Shown: in pieces, positions 55,794 to 64,000 of the stretch
Numbering within the stretch: the first letter of the stretch is position 1
Layout: each line of letters starts with the position of its first letter
Assembly (NCBI RefSeq): GCF_002080045.1
Contig: NZ_MUIN01000011.1
Coordinates: 124,001 to 188,000, forward strand
Length of the DNA stretch: 64,000 nucleotides
Origin: Pseudomonas sp. Bc-h
GTDB lineage: Bacteria; Pseudomonadota; Gammaproteobacteria; Pseudomonadales; Pseudomonadaceae
Direction of reading: 5' to 3'
Position numbers and translations under genes: made by a program
Notes under the pieces: generated by a model
Database searches by the model: none
What the model was told of the DNA's origin: nothing
Seen by the model: only the letters and a program-made list of their open reading frames with translations

Positions 55794-56842
55794 GCCGGGC
55801 GATCCGCGACTGCGGCTTCAGCGAAAGTCGCCATGCCGCTGTGCAGCTCACAGGCCAGACGCAGCAACGGCACCGCCAATGCCGCCCCACTGCCCTCGCC
55901 CAGACGCAGGCCGAGTTCCAGCAAAGGCTCGGCCTGCAGGGTTTCCAGCACATGGCGATGACCGGGCTCGGCGCCGCGATGGCCGAAGAACAGCCAAGGC
56001 CGGCACGACGGATTGATGCGCACGGCCACCAGCGCCGCCACCGTGCAGATGAAGCCATCCACCAGGGCGGCGATGCCTTCCTGCGCGCACGCCAGATATG
56101 CGCCCACCAAGGCAGCGACTTCAAAACCACCCAGCGCACGCAAGCTGCCCATCGCATCGCCGGACTGCGCAGCATGCAGTTGCAACGCCTGCTCGATCAC
56201 CTGAGCCTTGTGATTGATGCCCTGGGCATCGAGACCGGTGCCAGGGCCGACCAGCAACGGGGCCGGGCAATCGAGCAGCGAACAGGCGACCGCACTGGCT
56301 GCGGTCGTGTTGCCGATGCCCATCTCACCGCCGATGAACAGCTCGGTGCCTGCCGCCTTGGCCCGCAAAACGCTGTCGCGACCGCCAGCCAACGCGCCTT
56401 CCAGTTGCTCTTGGGTCATCGCCGGGCCCTTGGCGAAGTTGGCTGTGCCTGCGCCCAGATTGAGATGGCGCACGCCCGGCAGATTCAAAGGCGAGACGGT
56501 GCCGAGGTCGACCACGTCCAGTTGCGCGGACAACTGCCTGGCCAACACGCTGATCGCCGCACCGCCCATGATGAAGTTGTGCAACATCTGCCCGGTGACT
56601 TCCTGCGGATAGGCAGATACCCCTTCGGCGACCACGCCATGATCGCCCGCGAAGATCGCGATCCAGACCTTGTCGACCTTGGGCTTGACCTGCCCCTGCA
56701 ATCCGGCCAGTTGCACAGCCACTGCTTCCAGTTGGCCCAGAGACCCGGCAGGCTTGGTCAGTTGCTGTTGTCGGGCCAGCGCTTGCTCGCGGCTGTCATC
56801 GTCGACTTCCCGTGCAGCGGCGAGCCACCAGGCATTGCTCAT
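55790..56842 (-). CDS. cobT: Nicotinate-nucleotide-dimethylbenzimidazole phosphoribosyltransferase
   Basis: This 350-residue enzyme has AGDHGVVAEGVSAYP near residue 65, GEMGIGNTTAA, and the catalytic glutamate in LGEGSGAALAV near the C-terminus. It attaches 5,6-dimethylbenzimidazole to the ribose phosphate of nicotinate mononucleotide to make alpha-ribazole phosphate. The ATG at 56842 has AAGGA upstream and overlaps the cobU stop by four bases. bluB in the same operon supplies its base substrate. Named cobU in the P. denitrificans scheme. Confidence 0.95.
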   Translation of the reverse strand: MSNAWWLAAAREVDDDSREQALARQQQLTKPAGSLGQLEAVAVQLAGLQGQVKPKVDKVWIAIFAGDHGVVAEGVSAYPQEVTGQMLHNFIMGGAAISVLARQLSAQLDVVDLGTVSPLNLPGVRHLNLGAGTANFAKGPAMTQEQLEGALAGGRDSVLRAKAAGTELFIGGEMGIGNTTAASAVACSLLDCPAPLLVGPGTGLDAQGINHKAQVIEQALQLHAAQSGDAMGSLRALGGFEVAALVGAYLACAQEGIAALVDGFICTVAALVAVRINPSCRPWLFFGHRGAEPGHRHVLETLQAEPLLELGLRLGEGSGAALAVPLLRLACELHSGMATFAEAAVADRPA

Positions 56843-57360
56843 AGTGCGGATCCTTTCAAGGTCATGGGCAGTCCGGCGACGGTGAATACCACGCGCTGGC
56901 ATCGTTCGGCCAGTGCCTGATGCAGCCAGCCGGCTTCATCGACATAACGACGGGTCAGCTCACCGAGGGGCACCACGCCCAACCCGGTTTCGTTGCTGAC
57001 GAATATGATTTCGCCCGGCAGTTCTGCCAGGCAGTCGAGTAACGCGTCGCGCTCCTGCGCCAGTCGCTGCGGATCTTCCAGCATCAGCAGATTGGTCAGC
57101 CACAGGGTCAGGCAGTCCACCAGCAGGCAGCGCCCAGGCCCCGCGCTTTGTTTCAATACTTTCGTCAGCTCCAGCGGCTCCTCGACCAGGCCCCAACTGT
57201 CAGGGCGGCGCTGGCGATGCAACGCCACGCGCTGATTCATTTCGCCATCGAGCGGTTGGCTGGTGGCAATGTAAATGACCTCAAGCCCGCTCTCGCTGGC
57301 CAGTTTTTCGGCCAATCGGCTTTTGCCGGAACGGGCACCGCCCAGAATCAATTGCAGCAT
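56839..57360 (-). CDS. cobU: Adenosylcobinamide kinase / guanylyltransferase
   Basis: This 173-residue bifunctional enzyme has the P-loop GGARSGKSRLAE at residues 7-18 and VDCLTLWLTNLL with VSNETGLGVVP further on. It phosphorylates adenosylcobinamide and then attaches GMP to activate it. Its ATG shares one base with the cobQ stop and its stop overlaps cobT. Also called cobP. Confidence 0.95.
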   Translation of the reverse strand: MLQLILGGARSGKSRLAEKLASESGLEVIYIATSQPLDGEMNQRVALHRQRRPDSWGLVEEPLELTKVLKQSAGPGRCLLVDCLTLWLTNLLMLEDPQRLAQERDALLDCLAELPGEIIFVSNETGLGVVPLGELTRRYVDEAGWLHQALAERCQRVVFTVAGLPMTLKGSAL

Positions 57361-58838
57361 CAGCCTTGCTCCAGACCGCAGAGTTCACGCAGCAGCTTGC
57401 CATCCAGGTGCCTCTCCACCAGGTCGGCCAGCCGTTCGATATCGCGTTCGCGCAGGGCGTGATAATCAACCTGCTGTACGTTCTGCAACCCGGCCCAGCG
57501 CAGCAAGGCGCTGCTCGACGCCGGGTGTTCGAACAGGCCGTGCAGATACGTCCCGAGTACTTGCCCGTCGGCGCTTTGCGCACCGTCGCAACGCCCGTCG
57601 TTGAGGTGCACGAGAGGCTGTTCCAGCGCAGGGCCGCTGGTAACGCCGGCATGAATCTCGTAGCCGCTGACCTCAGCATCTTCCAGGGCCAGACGACCGC
57701 GTACGTTGCGCAGTTGTTTTTCGTTCTCCAGCACCGTGCTCATCGCCAGCAGACCGAGCCCCGGACTTGATCCGGCGGCACCTTCCAGGCCATGCGGATC
57801 GTGAAGTTCGGCGCCCAACATTTGCAGACCGCCGCAGATGCCCAGCACCTTGCCGCCATAACGCAGATGGCGGCTGATCGCGACGTCCCAGCCGTGGCTA
57901 CGCAGATAAGTCAGGTCGCTGCGCACGCTTTTGGAGCCCGGCAGGATGATCAGGTCAGCGGAGGGAATCGGCTGGCCCGGGCCGACGAATTGAAGATTGA
58001 CCTGCGGGTGCAGGCGCAGCGGATCAAAATCGGTGTGGTTGCTGATGCGCGGCAACACTGGCACCACCACGTTGAGCACCTGCTCGGCCTTGTCGGTCTG
58101 ACGCTGATCGAGACCGTCCTCGGCTTCCAGATGCAAGTCCATGACATACGGCAGCACGCCCACCACCGGTTTGCCGGTGCGCTGTTCCAGCCAGTCCAGG
58201 CCCGGTTGCAGCAAGGCTATGTCGCCGCGAAAGCGGTTGATGATGAAACCCTTCACCCGCGCCTGCTCGCTCGCAGACAACAACTCAAGCGTCCCCACCA
58301 GATGGGCGAAAACGCCGCCGCGGTTGATATCGGCCACCAGCAAAACCGGGCAATCCACGGCTTCTGCGAAACCCATGTTGGCGATGTCGCCCGCACGCAG
58401 ATTGATCTCGGCCGGAGAGCCCGCGCCCTCGACCATCACCACCGGCCAGTTTTCACTCAGCCGCTGATGGGACGCCAGCACGGCCTTCATGGCGATGGCT
58501 TTGTAGTCGTGATAGGCCAGAGCGTTCATGGTGGTGACTGCACGACCGTGAATGATCACCTGCGCGCCGGTGTCGCTGTTGGGTTTGAGCAGCACCGGAT
58601 TCATGTCGGTGTGCGGCTCCAGGTTGCACGCCTGCGCCTGTACCGCCTGTGCGCGACCAATCTCGCCGCCGTCCGCCGTCACTGCGCTGTTGAGTGCCAT
58701 GTTCTGTGGTTTGAACGGCACGGTGCGCACGCCCTGACGGGTCAGCCAACGGCACAGCGCCGTTACCAAGGTGCTTTTACCGGCATCCGAAGTGGTGCCT
58801 TGCACCATCAGGGTCTTGCCGGTTTTCGGAGTGTTCAT
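57360..58838 (-). CDS. cobQ: Cobyric acid synthase (glutamine-hydrolysing)
   Basis: This 492-residue amidotransferase has an N-terminal dethiobiotin-synthetase-like ATPase with P-loop GTTSDAGKST and a C-terminal class I glutaminase domain with the nucleophile cysteine in LGICGGLQMLG. It amidates four side chains of adenosylcobyrinic acid a,c-diamide. Its start overlaps the cobD stop by four bases. Confidence 0.96.
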   Translation of the reverse strand: MNTPKTGKTLMVQGTTSDAGKSTLVTALCRWLTRQGVRTVPFKPQNMALNSAVTADGGEIGRAQAVQAQACNLEPHTDMNPVLLKPNSDTGAQVIIHGRAVTTMNALAYHDYKAIAMKAVLASHQRLSENWPVVMVEGAGSPAEINLRAGDIANMGFAEAVDCPVLLVADINRGGVFAHLVGTLELLSASEQARVKGFIINRFRGDIALLQPGLDWLEQRTGKPVVGVLPYVMDLHLEAEDGLDQRQTDKAEQVLNVVVPVLPRISNHTDFDPLRLHPQVNLQFVGPGQPIPSADLIILPGSKSVRSDLTYLRSHGWDVAISRHLRYGGKVLGICGGLQMLGAELHDPHGLEGAAGSSPGLGLLAMSTVLENEKQLRNVRGRLALEDAEVSGYEIHAGVTSGPALEQPLVHLNDGRCDGAQSADGQVLGTYLHGLFEHPASSSALLRWAGLQNVQQVDYHALRERDIERLADLVERHLDGKLLRELCGLEQG

Positions 58839-59854
58839 GCACGCCCCCGGGAAAATTCGCTCAATGCCTGTTCCAGTCGCTGCCAGTCGGCGGCCTCGCG
58901 AGGCAGGCCAAACCGTAGGCTGTCATGAGCGCCTTGATTGTCCACGGCCCCGCTGCTGAGGAAGATGCGCAGCAGAATCCCGCGTTGCGCACAGAACTCA
59001 TGCAGCTCGGCGGCCAGCGGCGTAATCAGCCATTGAAACAACGCGCAGCCGCCCTGCGGGGCGAAACCGTGGCGGGTCAGCAGCTCCACCAACCGCTGGC
59101 TGGCGTGCTCGGTGCGCTTGCGCTGAACTCGATGCCCTTCCACGTCATCCAGACAGGCCTGACCGAGGATCCGCGTAGGACCACTGACCGACCAAGGGCC
59201 GATCTGTCTGGCGAGCACCTTGAGAAAACGCGACTCGGCGAGCACGAACCCCAGACGTACACCGGCCAGACCGAAGAATTTACCGAACGAGCGCAACACG
59301 ATCAGTCCGGGACGTTGTGTCTCGGCAGCCAGACTCAGCTGTGGCGTGTTGTCCATGAATGCCTCGTCCACCACCAGCCAGCCGCCGCGCTGGGCGAGTC
59401 GCGCGTGCCATTCCAGCAAACGCTCCGGGGTCAGGCTCAGGCCGGTGGGATTGTTCGGGTTGACCACCACCAGCACGTCGAGGGCATCGATGAAACGCTC
59501 GACTTCGTGCTCCAGCACTTCGCGCACCACAAAACCGTTGCTGCGCCAAGCCTCGGCATGCTCGGCATAACAGGGCGAAAGCACGCCGACCTTGCCAGCC
59601 TGACGCAAACGGGGAAGCGCCTGAATCGCTGCCTGAGAACCGGCTACCGGCAGCAGATCGGGCGCGCCGTAATAAAGGCGCGCCGCGCTTTCCAGCCCGT
59701 CATCGGTTTCCGGCAGACGCGCCCATGCCGACTCAGGGATCGGCGGAATCGGCCATGACCAGGGCGAAATGCCGCTGGACAGGTCGAGCCAGTCCGCTTC
59801 GTCGATGCCGTATTTTGCAACCGCGCCGCGCAGTCGACCGCCGTGCTCAAGCAT
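58835..59854 (-). CDS. cobD: L-threonine-O-3-phosphate decarboxylase
   Basis: This 339-residue class I PLP enzyme resembles HisC, with the cofactor lysine in RSFGKFFGLAGVRLGF and the NPNNPTG loop. In cobalamin operons this type decarboxylates threonine phosphate to aminopropanol phosphate, the linker of the nucleotide loop. Its start overlaps the cbiB stop by 8 bp. It is called cobC in the P. denitrificans scheme, which should not be confused with the phosphatase downstream. Confidence 0.92.
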   Translation of the reverse strand: MLEHGGRLRGAVAKYGIDEADWLDLSSGISPWSWPIPPIPESAWARLPETDDGLESAARLYYGAPDLLPVAGSQAAIQALPRLRQAGKVGVLSPCYAEHAEAWRSNGFVVREVLEHEVERFIDALDVLVVVNPNNPTGLSLTPERLLEWHARLAQRGGWLVVDEAFMDNTPQLSLAAETQRPGLIVLRSFGKFFGLAGVRLGFVLAESRFLKVLARQIGPWSVSGPTRILGQACLDDVEGHRVQRKRTEHASQRLVELLTRHGFAPQGGCALFQWLITPLAAELHEFCAQRGILLRIFLSSGAVDNQGAHDSLRFGLPREAADWQRLEQALSEFSRGRA

Positions 59855-60755
59855 AGAATTCAGTCCCCAGGCACAGGATCAGCAGCCACAGCCAGACGCC
59901 GCGCTGCACCAGTTGCCATCCACGATCGATGGAGTTGGCGTCGGCCGGAACACCTTCGCCCAATTGCGGACGTTGATGCAGCTCGCCGTGATAGATCGCC
60001 GCGCCACCCAGCTCAACCCCCAGGGCACCCGCGCCAGCGGCCATGACCGGGCCTGCGTTCGGGCTGTCCCATTTGGGCGCCTGCGTTCGCCAGCAGCGAA
60101 GGGCAAGTCGGGTCTTGCCCAACACCGCGTAGGTCAACGCCACCAGCCGCGCAGGAATGTAGTTAAGCAGGTCGTCGATTTTCGCCGCAGCCCAACCGAA
60201 ACGCTCGAAACGTTCGTTGCGGTAGCCCCACATGGCGTCCAGCGTGTTGCTCAAGCGATAAAGCACCACGCCCGGCGCGCCGAGTACCGCAAACCAGAAA
60301 ATCGCCGCAAACACCGCGTCGCTGCCGTTTTCCAGCACCGACTCGGTGGCAGCGCGGGCGACTTCGGTCGCATCCAGCTCGGATGTCTGACGGCTGACCA
60401 GATAGCCCACCCGACGGCGCGCCTCTTCCAGATCGGCGCTGCGCAACGCCTGAGCCACCGGCTCGACGTGTTCACCAAGGCTGCGCAGGCCCAGCGCGCA
60501 ATATAACGCCGCGACCTCCACCAGCCAGCCAATGTAAGGCAGCCAACTGAGAAAGGTGATCAGCAGGGTCAGCGGCACGACCGCGATGAACCACGCCGTA
60601 ACGCCATGGCTGCGCCAGCCGCGTCCGGCCGAGTTGAAACGTTGCTCGATACGCTCGGCATATCGCCCGAATGCCACCAGCGGATGGTTCCGTTTTGGCT
60701 CGCCGAGCAGCGCATCCAGCGCGACGCCGGCGACGCTCAATAACGCCACGCTCAT
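59847..60755 (-). CDS. cbiB: Adenosylcobinamide-phosphate synthase
   Basis: This 302-residue inner-membrane protein of the CbiB/CobD family has LDALLGEPKRNHPLVAFGR at the N-terminus and AKIDDLLNYIPARL in the second half. It attaches the aminopropanol (phosphate) arm to cobyric acid. The ATG at 60755 overlaps the bluB stop as ATGA; a longer frame to 60770 is less likely. It is called cobD in the P. denitrificans scheme. Confidence 0.94.
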   Translation of the reverse strand: MSVALLSVAGVALDALLGEPKRNHPLVAFGRYAERIEQRFNSAGRGWRSHGVTAWFIAVVPLTLLITFLSWLPYIGWLVEVAALYCALGLRSLGEHVEPVAQALRSADLEEARRRVGYLVSRQTSELDATEVARAATESVLENGSDAVFAAIFWFAVLGAPGVVLYRLSNTLDAMWGYRNERFERFGWAAAKIDDLLNYIPARLVALTYAVLGKTRLALRCWRTQAPKWDSPNAGPVMAAGAGALGVELGGAAIYHGELHQRPQLGEGVPADANSIDRGWQLVQRGVWLWLLILCLGTEFYA

Positions 60756-61402
60756 GCACTCACTCCCCATTTGTTCTCGTAGACCAGCTCCTGCAGCGGA
60801 CGCGCCTGCGCCCAGCCTTCAAGAACCAGCATCGGCGCCGGATAGAATTCCTTGACGGGTCCCAGGCACAGAATCGCCAAGGGTTTTGAACCGGTTGGCA
60901 TCTCCAGCAGTCGGGCCAGTGACAATGGGTCGAACAGCGACACCCAGCCCATCCCCAATCCCTCGGCACGGGCCGCCAGCCACAGGTTCTGAATGGCGCA
61001 GGACAGCGACGCCATGTCCATTTCCGGCAGAGTCCTGCGACCGAAGATGTGTTTTTCGCGATCATCCATCAACGCCGCGACCAGCACCTCGGCACAATCG
61101 TTGATGCCTTCGACCTTGAGTCTCATGAAATCGTCAGAGCGTTCGCCCAACGCTTCGGCGGTGCGAATACGCTCTTCTTCCACCTGTGCCTGAATCTGTT
61201 CGCGCAAGTGACGGTCGCTGATGCGAATGAAGCGCCACGGCTGCATCAGGCCGACGCTTGGTGCGTGATGAGCCGCTTCCAGCAGACGCGCCAGCAACTG
61301 CGGCGCAACCGTGCCGCCGCTGAAGTGACGCATGTCCCGACGCTCGGCAATGGCCCGGTAAACGGCAGCGCGCTCGTCGTCGCTGAAGGCCTGGTCAGTC
61401 AT
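60752..61402 (-). CDS. bluB: 5,6-dimethylbenzimidazole synthase
   Basis: This 216-residue flavin-destructase of the nitroreductase fold has RRDMRHFSGG near residue 22, AAHHAPSVGLMQPWRFIR, and GLGMGWVSLFDP. It breaks reduced FMN with oxygen to form the lower ligand of cobalamin, which CobT uses. General nitroreductases look similar, but the place in the cob operon and the SVGLMQPW motif support BluB. Both ends overlap neighbours by four bases. Confidence 0.93.
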   Translation of the reverse strand: MTDQAFSDDERAAVYRAIAERRDMRHFSGGTVAPQLLARLLEAAHHAPSVGLMQPWRFIRISDRHLREQIQAQVEEERIRTAEALGERSDDFMRLKVEGINDCAEVLVAALMDDREKHIFGRRTLPEMDMASLSCAIQNLWLAARAEGLGMGWVSLFDPLSLARLLEMPTGSKPLAILCLGPVKEFYPAPMLVLEGWAQARPLQELVYENKWGVSA

Positions 61403-62700
61403 GGCAACAACAGCGCCGCCATCGCCTGGGGGTTGGATGGGAAATAGAAATGCACGTAGGAGGCCGTCATTCTGCCCTCACGGTACACCGCTTCGGCACC
61501 TCGGCCGCCATTAGGGCTGACGCCACGGGTAATCGGGGTCAGTTCGGTGCTGGTCAGGGAATGATGGTAAGTGTGACCACGCAACGTCCCTTCGGGCAGT
61601 TCAACCGTTTGCAGGGCCAGAGCCGCGAGGCGCTTTTGCATCACCGCTTCACCGTCGAGCAACCCCACCAGTTCGGCGCGCTGGCCGTCGACATCAGTCA
61701 GGGCATTGAGCAGATACAGCATGCCCCCACACTCGGCCAGCAATGGCTTGCCAGCGCCATGGTGCGCGCGGATCGCTTCCAGCATCGATACGTTCTGCCC
61801 CAGGGCCACGTGATGCAGTTCCGGGTAGCCCCCAGGGAGATACAGGCTGTCTGCGTCAGGAATCCGGTGGTCGCGGATGGGCGAGAAAAACAGCAGTTCA
61901 GCGCCCATCGCCCGCAGCAGATCGAGGCTCGCGCCGTAGGTGAAGGCAAAGGCCTCGTCATGAGCGACGGCAATGCGCACGCCCTCGAGCAAAGGCTCGG
62001 CGGCAAGGAAATCCGGTGCAGTGAAGGTCACGGCGGGCGGCAGCGTCGCATCGCAAGTGCTGGCCAAGGCTTGAGCAGCCGCGTCCAGACGCACGTCTAG
62101 GTCATTCAGCTCACTGGCTTGCACGAGGCCCAGATGACGACTCGGCAGCTCGATTCCGGTCTCCCGCGACAACGCGCCATACCAGCGCAAGCCTTCGGTC
62201 AGGCTGCCTTCCAGCAATTGCGCGTGACGCACCGTGCCCACTCTGTTGGCCAGGACGCCAGCGAAGGGCAAGTCCGGCTGATAACGCGCCAACCCCAAGG
62301 CCAACGCACCGAAGGTCTGGGCCATGGCGGTGCCGTCGATCACGCCCAGCACTGGCACGCCGAAGTGTCGCGCCAGATCGGCGCTGGACGGGGTGCCGTC
62401 GAACAGCCCCATGACGCCTTCGATCAGAATCAGGTCAGCATCGGCAGCCGCTTCCCAGAGCAGACGCCGGCTTTCGTCTTCGCCGACCATCCACATGTCC
62501 AACTGGTACACCGGGTTGCCGCTGGCGCGCTCCAGAATCATCGGATCGAGAAAGTCAGGGCCACACTTGAACACGCGCACGTTTCGACCCTGATTGCGGT
62601 GCAAACGCGCAAGGGCGGCAGTCACCGTGGTCTTGCCCTGACCGGAAGCAGGCGCGGCGATCAGAACCGCCGGGCACTGCCGAGGCTGACGCTCACTCAC
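61399..62700 (-). CDS. cobB: Cobyrinate a,c-diamide synthase
   Basis: This 433-residue amidotransferase is related to CobQ, with P-loop APASGQGKTTVT, the FKCGPDFLDPM segment and a glutaminase domain with LAECGGMLYLL. It amidates the a and c side chains of (hydrogeno)cobyrinic acid. It starts with GTG, whose GTGA overlaps the cobO stop by four bases. Confidence 0.95.
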   Translation of the reverse strand: MSERQPRQCPAVLIAAPASGQGKTTVTAALARLHRNQGRNVRVFKCGPDFLDPMILERASGNPVYQLDMWMVGEDESRRLLWEAAADADLILIEGVMGLFDGTPSSADLARHFGVPVLGVIDGTAMAQTFGALALGLARYQPDLPFAGVLANRVGTVRHAQLLEGSLTEGLRWYGALSRETGIELPSRHLGLVQASELNDLDVRLDAAAQALASTCDATLPPAVTFTAPDFLAAEPLLEGVRIAVAHDEAFAFTYGASLDLLRAMGAELLFFSPIRDHRIPDADSLYLPGGYPELHHVALGQNVSMLEAIRAHHGAGKPLLAECGGMLYLLNALTDVDGQRAELVGLLDGEAVMQKRLAALALQTVELPEGTLRGHTYHHSLTSTELTPITRGVSPNGGRGAEAVYREGRMTASYVHFYFPSNPQAMAALLLP

Positions 62701-63308
62701 AATTCAATGCCCTTCTGCGCCTTGATACCGGCCTGGAAGGCGTGCTTGACCACGCCAATCTCGGAAACGGTGTCAGACAAATCGATCAATTCCTGCCTGG
62801 CACCACGGCCAGTGATCACGACATGCTGCATGGGCGGGCGCGCCTGCAGATCGCTGAGCACCTGTTCCAGATCGAGGTAACCGTGCTTGAGGGCGATATT
62901 GAGTTCGTCGAGGACCACCAGGCCGATGGCCGGGTCCTTCAGCAATTTTTGGGTAACGACCCAGGCGGCTTCGGCGGCCGCAATATCGCGCTGGCGATCC
63001 TGAGTTTCCCAGGTGAAGCCCTCGCCCATGACGTGATAGCTGACTTGTTCAGGGAATCGGCGGAAGAACAGCTCTTCGCCCGTGGCGTTGCGGCCCTTGA
63101 TGAACTGCACCACGCCACACTGCATGCCATGCCCCATGGCTCGCGCCAACATGCCGAAGGCGGAACTGCTCTTGCCTTTGCCGTTGCCGGTCAGTACCAG
63201 CAACAAGCCGCATTCATTGGGGGCGCTGGCAATGCGCTCGTCCATTACCGCCTTTTTGCGCAGCATGCGCGCCAGGTGGCGTTCGTCACGTTCGGGGGAT
63301 TCGCTCAT
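62697..63308 (-). CDS. cobO: Corrinoid adenosyltransferase
   Basis: This 203-residue CobA/CobO-type enzyme has the P-loop TGNGKGKSSSAFG and the DELNIALKHGYLD Walker B region. It moves the adenosyl group of ATP to cobalt(I) corrinoids. The ATG at 63308 has GGAG 7 bases upstream; the open frame extends into the riboswitch and is not coding there. It is the first gene of the ten-gene cobalamin operon and lies about 120 nt behind the riboswitch B12 box. Confidence 0.95.
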   Translation of the reverse strand: MSESPERDERHLARMLRKKAVMDERIASAPNECGLLLVLTGNGKGKSSSAFGMLARAMGHGMQCGVVQFIKGRNATGEELFFRRFPEQVSYHVMGEGFTWETQDRQRDIAAAEAAWVVTQKLLKDPAIGLVVLDELNIALKHGYLDLEQVLSDLQARPPMQHVVITGRGARQELIDLSDTVSEIGVVKHAFQAGIKAQKGIEL

Positions 63309-63427
63309 CTCAGCTCTCCGCTTGAGGGCAGGTGTGGCAAACGGAGGACGCAGGCAAAGACTGACAGCAGGCGCCGGAACCAAGGCCCCGAGCCTGCGCA
63401 GAGCATCGCCCTCCGTGATGCTGTTGA

Positions 63428-63612
63428 ATGGATCAGGCCGGTCTCCGGACTCATGAGCGAATACTTCAGCCCCGCGCCTTCCCATGCTCAGTGAACACAG
63501 TGGCATCGTGCGGGACCTTGACTCATTTACCGTTGCGGAGGCAGCGCCGGGATAGACCGCAAAAGCGCTCGCACCGGCTTCCCTGTTTCACCCTGTGTGA
63601 TGGGCACCTGAA
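63428..63612 (-). promoter_or_regulatory. Cobalamin riboswitch
   Basis: On the minus strand the B12 box AGTCCGGAGACCGGCC (63436-63451) is a near-perfect match to the consensus AGYCMGGAGACCNGCC. It is preceded by a region starting GGTGCCCATC with GGGAA(G/T)-type and GGTCCCGCAC-type stretches in the expected order. It lies upstream of cobO. A hairpin with AGCATC/GATGCT arms around 63400-63420 may belong to the expression platform. Adenosylcobalamin binding would lower expression of the whole operon. Confidence 0.95.
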
Positions 63613-63722
63613 ACAATCGGCGAAGGTTAGTGGGTTGACCCCGGAGCGTCAATCGAACAGGCGCGCGATGCGGCAATTGAGCAGCGGTTGAACCCAGACG
63701 CCCACCGTGTCTCTATTCATAT

Positions 63723-63738
63723 ACATGCACTTGCATGT
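63723..63738. promoter_or_regulatory. Perfect inverted repeat upstream of the lipoprotein gene
   Basis: ACATGCA-CT-TGCATGT is a 7-2-7 repeat about 40 bp upstream of the ATG at 63776, where a regulator or sigma factor could bind. It may serve the lipoprotein gene; the riboswitch promoter faces the other way. Confidence 0.4.
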
Positions 63739-63775
63739 CTGCCCGTTGCATCACTGCCGAAAGCGGAGATCGATC

Positions 63776-64000
63776 ATGTTCAAGCTCAGACCCCAAGTTG
63801 TGGTTTTGCTGTTGGTCGCCGGAGGACTCGCGGCGTGCGGCGAATCCTCCAGACTGCAAGTTTCGGACGGTGTGGGCCCCGCCCCCAAACTCCCCGAGCC
63901 GAACAAGACCCTGATCCCCACCGTGAACATTGCCCCGGCAGTCGGCTGGCCCGCTGGCGCAAAACCGGTCGCTGCCCCTGGCACCCAGGTCGCGGCTTTC
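63776..64000 (+). CDS. Lipoprotein, N-terminus resembling PQQ-dependent sorbosone dehydrogenase (3' truncated)
   Basis: The first 75 residues are visible. A lipoprotein signal peptide (MFKLRPQVVVLLLVAGGLAAC, quoted in part by its LAAC lipobox at residues 18-21) is followed by a Pro/Gly-rich stretch with PKLPEPNKTLIPTVNIAPAVGWPAG-like wording. I recall this beginning in pseudomonad proteins annotated as sorbosone dehydrogenase family, which use PQQ in the periplasm. The catalytic domain lies outside the window. GGAG is 7 bases before the ATG. Confidence 0.65.
   Translation, partial: MFKLRPQVVVLLLVAGGLAACGESSRLQVSDGVGPAPKLPEPNKTLIPTVNIAPAVGWPAGAKPVAAPGTQVAAF

Overview
The window looks like chromosome of a Pseudomonas of the fluorescens/syringae lineage. 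It is GC-rich and compact. It carries the genus-typical fused tyrA-aroA gene, MupP, a WbpM-type dehydratase next to ihfB-rpsA, an RbdA-like c-di-GMP protein beside an ABC transporter, and palindromic REP elements built on variants of GTAGCAGTCCGGCTTGCCGG. Comparisons with P. aeruginosa PAO1 gene order are from memory, not from a search. I see no rRNA, tRNA, insertion sequence, prophage or CRISPR array.

Layout. Positions 1-2481 (+) hold a periplasmic thiol-redox operon: end of dsbD, a membrane TlpA-like thioredoxin, and dsbG. Positions 2606-5342 hold a TetR regulator convergent with an SDR-fabF pair. Positions 5526-10841 (-) hold a very small O-antigen-type operon, cpsG-wbpL-wbpM, plus a ComEA-like protein. 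Its leader carries a JUMPstart/ops-like element. Positions 11265-23156 (-) are a core block: gyrA, serC, pheA, hisC, tyrA-aroA, cmk, rpsA, ihfB and a lapA-domain gene, joining aromatic amino-acid synthesis to translation and DNA topology. gyrA has a structured leader.

Positions 23462-28322 hold mtnA divergent from a methylthioadenosine deaminase gene, then ubiG, mupP and yciK. Positions 28557-32787 hold a diguanylate cyclase convergent with rbdA-undA. The last of these is a close match to the di-iron 1-undecene synthase UndA. Positions 33057-39856 hold an ABC exporter, a DsbA-like protein, trhO, bolA, a DUF2059 protein, fumC and a flavodoxin-fold oxidoreductase. Positions 40226-47050 hold a small DUF6316 gene, tapT and the guanidinobutyrate locus: gbuR, gbuA, an SSS symporter, a degenerate acyl-carrier-protein-like protein, a 41-residue PA1414-like miniprotein and an NCS1 transporter.

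Positions 47378-54303 hold rmuC, a 0.9-kb gene-poor patch, two small conserved-looking proteins, a FadL-type porin, a glutathione peroxidase with a heptamer repeat in its 5' region, and an MFS transporter whose stop overlaps the start of a 39-residue membrane protein. Positions 54489-63612 (-) are a ten-gene cobalamin operon (cobO, cobB, bluB, cbiB, cobD, cobQ, cobU, cobT, cobC, cobS) under a cobalamin riboswitch, with nearly every stop overlapping the next start. The window ends in a lipoprotein that begins like a PQQ-dependent sorbosone dehydrogenase.

Most likely to repay follow-up: UndA placed 36 bp behind rbdA, the JUMPstart/ops leader of the reduced O-antigen operon, the ACP-like protein without its serine, the coupled 39-residue membrane protein, and the heptamer repeat at the peroxidase gene.
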